In this document: positions 7,501 to 14,090 of the stretch, one piece after another
Position numbering within the stretch: the stretch's first letter is position 1
Layout: each line of letters begins with the position of its first letter
NCBI RefSeq assembly: GCF_001949145.1
Contig: NW_019091383.1
Span: 630,132 to 644,221 of the forward strand
Length of the DNA stretch: 14,090 nt
Direction of reading: 5' to 3'
DNA from: Acanthaster planci
Lineage: Eukaryota > Echinodermata > Asteroidea > Valvatida > Acanthasteridae
Notes under the pieces: model-generated
Seen by the model: the letters and a program-made list of their open reading frames with translations, nothing else
Database searches by the model: none
Told to the model about the DNA's origin: nothing
Position numbers and translations under genes: made by a program

Positions 7501-10500
7501 TGTCAGGTTTTCTCCGGGTACTCCGGTTTCCTTTTGCCTCTAAAACTGGACCTTCTTCCTAACTCTGTAATGTGATGCTGATTATGAATAAACGTACAGT
7601 TATTGGCGCAAATAGCCCGAGTAGCTGAAAGCACCATTAAAACAAAACAACGACGATGCCAAAGCACCGTACATCCCATATTGTTGCATTCTATGTTGTA
7701 ACCTTAAGAGAGGCATACGTGGAATGAGTGAAAGGCTGTACGGTAGAGCATACAGTCTATTGCATTCTTGCCAGTGTCTAGATGAAAATGGGGTTTATTG
7801 CTATTTACAGTAAACTGTCTACAAGTATTGTCACTGGAGTGTATTTTAAAAGAGATCATGTTGTAACTAATTTTTTTTATAGAATCAGTGATTTTAAGTA
7901 TTAACAACACAAAACTTGTATAAAAATGAACACTTTTGATGTTGTATGCATTGATATATGAGATATGCATTTGACTTACTATAATTTGTACTTTATATGG
8001 ATTAACTAATAACCTGCCAAACACAGCAAAGTGCACAACTCTGGTACACTTTGCTGCATTAGGCAGTCAACATCAGCCAAATAGACTGTCCATCATGTTG
8101 AGAGAGCCCATTGTTTACAGCTTCAGGATTTAATGAGGCAAAGCCAACATTGGGCGGGTAGTTCCTAGCAACCACAGACTTTGAGGCCATTTGGCCTTTG
8201 GGAAAGTTAAGCTGTTGAATTTTGTTGCACTATGCAGGCAAGTTAACTGGACGGCTGTTTGCTTGATGCGGACTAATGTGTCCGGCACGTTGTCTAGCCA
8301 AAACACCCTTGAGGTTTAGGGTTAGTGGCCCTCCCCTGAAGAGATCGGAGAGTTTCTTCAATAAATCTAAACAGGGAGGGTTAATTAAGTCAATGAAATT
8401 ATGACAAAACTCTGCAGTGCCAAAGCAAAATGTATTGAATGAAATACGGGAATAAAAATCTTTTTCGGGGGGTGCAGATTTACAGATGCAGACACGTTGA
8501 TTATGGGTGATGTGACGTACGGTGCCTGTTGTGTGGATGACTACACGGCCAAAGCATTAGGAGCTGATTTGATGGTGCACTACGGACACAGTTGTCTGGG
8601 TGAGTCCCCAGGCACCTACTTGTCAAATGTTATTTCCTAGACCTGGGATATCTCGATATCAATTGATACGGGAAAGGAATAGGTTTATCCAGAAAAGATT
8701 GAGTCTGAATGGTGACATACGACAAAAACATGCACTGAAGTTGAAATAGGACAGCAAGCTTGGAAGCTGTTTAAACAGAGGGAAAAATATTATGGAAAAC
8801 TACCTGTTTTTTTACTCGAGTGATAAATGCGAAGGGATAGCTGATTTCACAAAGTTGATTCGAAGTGTGTACGGTCCATTCATTGTAAAAATGTCTCTTT
8901 GATTAGCCCAAAGCCCTTGTTATGATCATGTCCTTGTTTCAATCGGGAAAGACAAAGAGTTCACATTTTTTGTGCTATCAGAATTTGCTGTTTTTAACAG
9001 TATGTTGTGGCATCAGTATTCCTTAGATTGAGAGTCATCCGTATTACTTTGTCAACAGTACCGATTAGTATGACAGAGGGTATCAACATGTTGTACGTCT
9101 TCGTTGACATCCGGATCGATACAGCACATTTTGTGGATACCGTCAGGCACAATTTCAATCCTGGGACCTCGATCGCTCTTGTCAGTACTATTCAATTTGT
9201 GGCAGCTTTGCAGGTAATCCCCAAGGCATTGTTTCTCCATGTTTGGGTCAGTATTGCAGCCAAGTCTATCACTAGTCACCTGGTCTTAGGCCAGGTCATA
9301 AGCTATGCAAATTAACTGTGACAGAAAAAAATCCCTTTGCTATATAATGACTAGTCTTGCGGAATGACTTGTGATGGGGTTGACAGTGTTTACTGACATG
9401 AGCATGAAAAGGCTCGGATTTTATGATCTGAAATTTGACTCACATTTGTTTGATTTGCTCGTTTCCCTGCTGATGTGAAGCTGAAATCTTGCTTAATTCT
9501 TGCTTTGCAGTCTGCTTACGAGCAACTGAGTGAGGACTACCGTCTTCAAATCCCCCAGTGTAAACCATTATCCCCTGGGGAGATCCTTGGATGTACGGCA
9601 CCCAGATTGGGCAATGTGGACAACATCATGTAAGATTGCGGTGAAGTAGTCGGGAAATTTTCCAAGAGGCAAAACACAGTGACACTTTGTTCTAACTGAA
9701 AATGGGCCACCCTTGATTGGTGTCTTCACACTGCCTGTACTCAAACTGTTGCTTTCTTCACTTTTCCACGCCACGTTTACAGGCAACAGTTGGTTCTTTT
9801 TTGGACCAATAGACCCCTGTACTGATGATGCCACACTTTGTATACTTGTGTGCTTTGCCTTGGTGCTTAGCAGACCATCGGCCCCCACTGGCTCATGTAA
9901 ATGAAGACTGACATCAGTACACACACAGGCCTAGTTGTAAACATCACCTGACATGTTGGTTGGTCACCTGTTGTTACTAAGGGATACTGTTCTATGCCTC
10001 GTTTGTGAACTCATCGGCTGGCATGGCTGGTGTTTTCAAAAAGTGCTACCCGTGATAGAACCTTTCAAGTGTTTGAGTTAACTACTCCTTGTGTAGAGAC
10101 AAGCCTCAATGGCTGAAAAGTACATGTAATTGGTAAATTTTCTTAATTTCTTTTCTTTTTCATTTATTTGTGGAAATACTGTCAACTCCTGTGCAGCAGG
10201 AACGGAAAATATGAGTATCACTAGTGAAACTGAATTTATTTCTATGTTACAGCTATTTAGGTGATGGGAGATTTCACCTAGAAGCTGTTATGATTGCCAA
10301 CCCAGGAATTCAAGCATACAGGTTGGTCTTTACATCATACGTATTGTAGACAGGACTCCTTTAAGCACCGTCGATATATCAGTATTATCAATACAGGTTT
10401 GATATCGATATCAATATCAACGATGTTAATTATTGGATAATATCGATATATCGAAAATATTGGATTTTGGAGAAACTTCAAAAACATTGATATTGAAAAA

Positions 10501-13333
10501 TGCATGGAAAATATCGCTACTGAGGAACGGAATTTATAAAAAAAATACCAAAGTGGATCGTTGCATTACCGTAATGTTTGATAAGTCATGGCTTACATTG
10601 GTTCTCTGAGTTGGCTGAGTGAAAAATGTCCCTGTGGCTTATACTCCAGGCGGCTTAAACGGCGACACTTGAGGAATAAATTCAGTCACCTATCTCAGTC
10701 TCGCACTCAATTCGCATACACTTTGCCTCAAAATATTACAACATTTATCCTCCAAATCTGAGAATTATTTGCAAACCAAACTTATGTAGACTAGCACCAC
10801 GTGCTGATGATATCCCTAAGCATGGCAGTGTGTATCCCATCCCATGTAGGCAATGTACTCAATACGTCACCAACGTGAATTGGATTACACCATTACAGTG
10901 TAGGGGTGTACCCTTAGAACAGTTTACCCGCAATTCATGCCTGTTATAATACCTTGAAAATTAAAATGAATAAGACTCAATATTTAAATATTAAAATAAA
11001 AATGATTCATTGGTATTGGCCAAAATACCATATCGATGGTGCCTAGACTCACTTTGGTCTCTTTTCTGTCCAAGCCTCCATTTAGTGATGCTGAGCCATT
11101 GTTTTCTTAAAACACTTGATTCCAAACTATTATGGCTCTTTGCTGTGAAGTTATTATATAACAGAATGTTTCAGATTCCTTGATTAGGGCTTTAATCTTA
11201 ACAAATAAAATGGTAGAAAAACCCCTCTTTGATCTGTATATTCTTATGAACTCAATATCTGGTCCTGGAATGTAAGAAATAGCCAACCATTATGAGGAAT
11301 GTCATGCAGCTCTCAAGTGTAATGATTCCTTGTGTAGGTATGATCCGTACAGCAAGTTGTTTTCCAAGGAGTATTACGAGGTGAAGAGGATGCATGAGTT
11401 GAGGCAGGAAGCCATCAGGCAGGCCTGCATGGCCGAGCGATTCGGCCTCATCCTGGGCACACTGGGGCGGCAGGGATCCCCCAAAGTTCTTGAGGTCAGT
11501 AGGGTTCTGTTAATGAACTAAAATGCCTTTATAACAAAGTCCTAGGCATCTTACAGGTTACCATGGTATAACAGCAATGGAAAACACAACACAAAGACTT
11601 GGGATCTGAAATTTCCCCATAAGTAGGATGAATGAACAGTACTGTCGTGATTGATGTTTTGACCATGTATCGTGGTATATGATAATCGTAATAAATTATG
11701 ACACGGTGAAAAAGCTACACCCTTGCATCTGAACGAACAATTTTTGTGTACGATGCATCTTTTAAACGTTAAAATAGATCTATAAAGTACTTCCAGACAA
11801 ACAGTACAATTTACAGATCACTCTCACGTCTGATCTATTTATACTGAAAGTATCTAAACTGCTATAAACAATCACTCGAGCTCTAACAAGGTATTCAAGA
11901 AATTTCTTGTGTTGTTTCTGTTGGTGCATCTTCTTTTGAACTGTTTGGATGAGGGTTGGCAATTGTGTTTACACACCGTGTGTGGAATGCACTTGCACAA
12001 TGAAATGCGTCAGACCCCTCAACTGTTTTTTGCACAGGTTCACTAGGATGGATCACTGAATTCCTGATTCTTCAAACTGTGGCATTATCTGGTTTTCATG
12101 ACAGCAACTACAGGCCAGACTGAAGGCTGTTGGAAAAGACTACGTCTTGGTGCTTCTTTCCGAAATCTTTCCGGATAAACTGAAGCTTCTTCCAGACGTT
12201 GACGCGTAAGATTCTCAAAATAAATGGCTCCAAAAGGCCATTTTCTTACATGTCTCACTTTCTTTTCTGACTGCTAAGAGCTTAAGTAGCGATAACAGTC
12301 ACTGAAAACTCAAATGTTAGACATGTTAGCTGCAAAGACAAGATAATAGACTCGGTCCATTTATGGTGATTTTTATCACCAATTCATTTCAATGAGATAA
12401 GGGTGTGGTGACAGCTATGAGTCATTACAAGACGTTTACTTTAATGCCTAACGTCAGTGGTACATGTCACCAATACTAGTAATATTTTTTCCATCACAGA
12501 TGGATTCAGGTTGCCTGTCCTCGTCTGTCTATTGACTGGGGATATGCATTTGAGAAACCCCTGTTGTCCCCATATGAGGTAAGTATATTCTCAGTCCTTG
12601 TTTTCGAATTACTGAAAACAAATGAGAAGAGGTCCTGAGGTGCAAATGGCATAAGGTAAGCCGCATCTGCAAAGTTGTGGCTACGGCTAGCAGTGATAGG
12701 TGTGCCTGAGGAAGTCACTTGCTAGTGGCTGTGCCCCATGCAATATACACCTGTATTACTCTTAGCTGCACCCAAGAGTTTCTGACACTGCCACTTAGTG
12801 CTTTCTGAAACCATGAGAATTAAGTAGTCGCAAAAGTTAACATTTCAGAGAAAAACATTGAAACTTCAAGCAGGTTGTACCAATTCTTGACCTATTTTCA
12901 AGTTGGCAAGCTTAATGTTGTTGAATAGATCTCACACAGGAAAACAAGTGTATTTATTGAAGCAGCGACCTGAATCATTTGTGATGTGCCAACTAGAAAT
13001 TGTCAACAACGTTTGTTTACTCTGCAGGCCTCTGTTGTTCTTCAGTCCATCGAATGGCAGTCAACCTATCCTATGGATTTCTACTCCAACACCAGCCTCG
13101 GGCCATGGACGGTTAACAACGAGGCCAACCTCCCGCCGAGACCCACTAGAAAGTCTGGGCCGCGGAAGGCTGGAAGGCACATTCAGGTCACCCTGGATGT
13201 GGAAAGGCTCGGAGAGATGAAGCTTGCCCAGGAGGGGAAAGACGAGAAGGCCTCGGGGAGCAGTGATGCTTCAAACAAGGCTTGTGATGCTTGTGAACAT
13301 TGCTCGTGTCAGGATGGCAGCCCAGCCACGTGA
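4598..13333 (+). CDS. DPH1: Diphthamide biosynthesis protein 1 (DPH1), complete, 12 exons, 459 aa
   Basis: DPH1 pairs with DPH2 as a [4Fe-4S] enzyme that transfers a 3-amino-3-carboxypropyl group from S-adenosylmethionine to the target histidine of elongation factor 2, the first step of diphthamide synthesis in the cytosol. Exons: 4598-4664, 6816-6886, 7052-7121, 7240-7303, 8478-8599, 9059-9213, 9511-9629, 10253-10321, 11338-11494, 12105-12205, 12500-12578, 13028-13333. All introns are GT-AG and the frame stays open. The length fits the family (human about 443). Landmarks are [17 protein letters not shown] (47-63), [12 protein letters not shown] (101-112), [18 protein letters not shown] (202-211), [31 protein letters not shown] (336-346) and YPMDFY. 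The three expected cluster cysteines are present: C108 (in a CC pair), C211 and C338. A Cys-rich tail (444-452) follows. Exon 1 was chosen because its donor phase joins exon 2 to give GLRVAHQIP and its ATG has a strong context (A at -3, G at +4). It is the least certain exon. Confidence 0.95.
4841..5058. mobile_element. Short fold-back (MITE-like) element in DPH1 intron 1
   Basis: The left arm (4841-4860) and right arm (5039-5058) are reverse complements at 19 of 20 positions, sharing AGCACAAAATTTGC. Weaker pairing continues inward (gagaaaac...cttgat against atcaag...tttctt). The total length is about 220 bp, with no coding frame inside that belongs to the element. It fits a small non-autonomous DNA transposon or a palindromic repeat. 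No target-site duplication was identified. Confidence 0.55.
5324..5359. repeat. 13-bp hairpin in DPH1 intron 1
   Basis: The arms GTCGTCCGCTGCA (5324-5336) and TGCAGCGGATGAC (5347-5359) are reverse complements with one mismatch and a 10-nt loop. Confidence 0.7.
5390..5990. repeat. Diverged fold-back region rich in CAAGTTT/AAACTTG words
   Basis: The two ends show loose inverted similarity: the left contains CATTGTCAT followed by CCTTGCA and AACTTTGC, and the right read on the minus strand contains CATTGTCAT followed by CCTTGCA and AACTTGC. Nested inside are an inverted pair at 5454-5467 and 5505-5523 and many CAAGTTT or AAACTTG words between 5825 and 5935, including the palindrome AAGTTTAAACTT. 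It is probably an old DNA transposon remnant. The boundaries are approximate. Confidence 0.4.
6112..6166. repeat. Perfect 16-bp inverted repeat (hairpin)
   Basis: CAGAACTCTGGGATTT at 6112-6127 is exactly complementary to 6151-6166, with a 23-nt loop. Pairing stops at both ends of the 16 bp. It lies in DPH1 intron 1 and may be the core of a small palindromic element. Confidence 0.85.
6463..6650 (+). mobile_element. tRNA-derived SINE, copy 1 (DPH1 intron 1)
   Basis: A perfect RNA polymerase III A box (TGGCATAGTGG, 6470-6480) is followed at normal tRNA spacing by a perfect B box (GGTTCGATTCC, 6517-6527) with a paired T-stem. The acceptor-stem halves do not pair properly, so this is a tRNA-derived head and not a working tRNA. 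A pyrimidine-rich body follows with the marker CCTCTAAACTG (6617-6627), shared with the copy at 7397-7657. The 3' end is not sharp. Confidence 0.7.
7304..8477 (+). other. DPH1 intron 4 (1.17 kb)
   Basis: The intron contains the second SINE near its 5' end. The remaining roughly 800 bp are AT-rich, with no recognisable gene or ordered repeat. A minus-strand frame at 7704-8036 has no similarity I recognise. Confidence 0.7.
7397..7657 (+). mobile_element. tRNA-derived SINE, copy 2 (DPH1 intron 4)
   Basis: An A-box-like sequence (TAGTGTAGCCG, 7404-7414) and a perfect B box (GGTTCGAGTCC, 7446-7456) sit in a tRNA-like head with a five-pair T-stem. Both this copy and copy 1 carry GTTCTTTCCTCGC after the A box and CCTCTAAA(A)CTG in the body (7537-7548 here), about 80-90 bp after the B box. 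The body includes TTCTCCGGGTACTCCGG. The 3' end runs into an A-rich tail near 7638-7657 (accattaaaacaaaacaacg). I see no clear flanking duplication. Confidence 0.7.
8600..9058 (+). other. DPH1 intron 5
   Basis: This is ordinary AT-rich intron sequence of 459 bp. I see no repeat, RNA gene or conserved frame in it. Confidence 0.7.
9630..10252 (+). other. DPH1 intron 7
   Basis: The intron is 623 bp, begins GTAAGA and ends TTACAG. A minus-strand frame at 9568-9924 overlaps exon 7 antisense and has no recognisable similarity. No repeat structure was seen. Confidence 0.7.
10362..11045. mobile_element. hAT-like non-autonomous DNA transposon in DPH1 intron 8
   Basis: The terminal inverted repeats are TAAGCACCGTCGATAT (10362-10377) and, read on the minus strand, TAGGCACCATCGATAT (11045-11030), identical at 14 of 16 positions. 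The flanking octamers GACTCCTT (10354-10361) and GACTCACT (11046-11053) match at 6 of 8 positions, which fits a decayed 8-bp target duplication of the hAT type. Subterminal sequence is full of GATATC/ATCGATAT words, mainly in the left 100 bp. The 684-bp element encodes no transposase. Confidence 0.7.
11495..12104 (+). other. DPH1 intron 9
   Basis: The intron is 610 bp, begins GTCAGT and ends GACAG. It is AT-rich, with no feature I can support. Confidence 0.7.
12579..13027 (+). other. DPH1 intron 11
   Basis: The intron is 449 bp and runs from GTAAGT to CTGCAG. I found no repeat or gene in it. The plus-strand frame that starts at 12903 and the one at 12986 are the last DPH1 exon preceded by translated intron; only the latter is in the DPH1 frame. 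Confidence 0.7.
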
Positions 13334-13354
13334 CAACAGATTTTCCGGAACAGA

Positions 13355-13360
13355 AATAAA
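13355..13360 (+). terminator. Candidate polyadenylation signal of DPH1 (AATAAA)
   Basis: A canonical AATAAA lies 22 bp after the DPH1 stop codon. A second AATAAA at 13519-13524 could serve a longer 3'UTR. Which one is used cannot be told from sequence alone. Confidence 0.55.
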
Positions 13361-13874
13361 CTTAAACATCAAATAACAACCTCTGATATTTCAGATTTTT
13401 TTAATTTTACCCATCAGTAATTGGATACTTGTCAGGCCAAATAGCCATGAAGTTCTTTCAATTTATAAGACCTTCCATTGTCCTGTTGCTGCACCCTTAG
13501 CATATTGTAACATTTCCAAATAAATGTGACATGTTATCAGTGCTGTACACTTATTGTATCCCAACTTGCATTTTGCTCTCGCTCAAAATCCATCGACTTA
13601 CAGGTGTACACGTGGACACTGCAGTCAGCACATAGCTTAACACATTCCTTTGCATCTTGGAATCTCAAACTGGTTGGTCCACATTTTGTGTTATGCCGCT
13701 GTTGTAGTTGAGACCCCTTAAGACCATCGCAGGATCACACAAAATCTCAAATCTGATTTTGAGTCACAAGCTATTTAAACAAATTGCAGCAAAAGCATTC
13801 CTTTGTCATTGATCACCCAGTTATTCCTGTCTTGTCTTGAGGAGGTCTTGACTACCACTCTGGTCAGGGCCTGG
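13361..13874. other. Convergent intergenic region between DPH1 and GNB1L
   Basis: About 540 bp lie between the two stop codons, and the interval must hold both 3' ends. On the minus strand a possible ATTAAA signal for GNB1L lies at 13405-13400. Transcripts from the two strands may overlap here. No coding frame of note was seen. Confidence 0.5.
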
Positions 13875-14052
13875 TCAGCTTGGGTTGTAGAGGGACCAGA
13901 GACTGATGTGCTTGTCCTTGGATCCCGCAGCAAGAAGCTGGGCTGAGTTGAAAGCCGTGAGGGAGTCAGAAAAATCCACGGCATTGACTGTTTGCCGGTG
14001 AGAGCTCAGAACAGCAAGTGGCTTGAGCTTCTTCCAACCAAACAGTCGTATC
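13875..14052 (-). CDS. GNB1L: GNB1L-like WD40 protein, last coding exon (partial gene)
   Basis: The exon begins after a minus-strand acceptor (tggctttcag, AG at 14054-14053) and encodes 58 residues plus the last base of a split codon, ending at TGA (13877-13875). It opens with IRLFGWKKLKPLAVLSSH and ends with LLAAGSKDKHISLWSLYNPS. This closely resembles the C-terminal WD40 blade of GNB1L (human end LLAAGSKDQRISLWSLYPRA). GNB1L is the metazoan relative of yeast Asa1 and supports the stability of PIKK kinases with the TTT co-chaperone. The loop between HRQTVNAVDF and LLAAG is about nine residues longer than in human. The phase fits an upstream Arg codon, as in the family (HR-IR). The rest of the gene lies past the right edge. 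Another WD40 protein is possible but the tail match is specific. Confidence 0.85.
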
Positions 14053-14090
14053 CTGAAAGCCAAGAACCATTTCAGGGACACTAAAGTTTT

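Noticed and set aside
1-14090. CRISPR arrays, operons, phage or bacterial defence systems
   Set aside because: The window is plainly eukaryotic, with spliced conserved genes. No spaced direct repeats or prokaryotic gene organisation are present.

Overview
The window is a piece of a metazoan nuclear genome. It carries three conserved single-copy-type genes, and two of them show clear GT-AG introns. Many short palindromic AGGCCT words and tRNA-derived SINEs with a shared body suggest a marine invertebrate deuterostome such as an echinoderm, hemichordate or cephalochordate. That placement is inference from general sequence texture, not a database match. The assembly is a draft, with one run of 351 N at 410-760.

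Layout. Positions 1-3808 hold no recognisable coding exon. They contain the gap, a 16-bp minisatellite (2187-2334) with an inverted relic of the same unit at 1226-1271, and a fold-back element (2790-3131). On the minus strand, 4121 to 3809 is the main coding exon of SNRPD3 (spliceosomal Sm protein D3). It ends at a splice donor, and the last exon is not visible. About 480 bp away, on the plus strand, DPH1 (diphthamide biosynthesis) starts at 4598. It runs through twelve exons to a stop at 13333 and encodes 459 residues. The two genes are head to head, and the CG-rich interval with a CCAAT box between them is a likely shared promoter. At the right edge, 14052 to 13875 on the minus strand is the last coding exon of GNB1L (a WD40 protein), tail to tail with DPH1.

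Mobile DNA sits mainly in the DPH1 introns. Two tRNA-derived SINEs of one family lie in introns 1 and 4. Intron 1 also has several fold-back elements and a perfect 16-bp hairpin. A hAT-like non-autonomous transposon with 16-bp terminal inverted repeats and a degenerate 8-bp target duplication lies in intron 8.

The three genes are housekeeping genes. SmD3 works in pre-mRNA splicing, DPH1 modifies elongation factor 2, and GNB1L supports PIKK-family kinase stability. Nothing in the sequence shows that they act as one system beyond the divergent and convergent arrangement. I did not find a credible new biological system. The items worth checking are the shared promoter, the incomplete SNRPD3 model and the intronic mobile elements.
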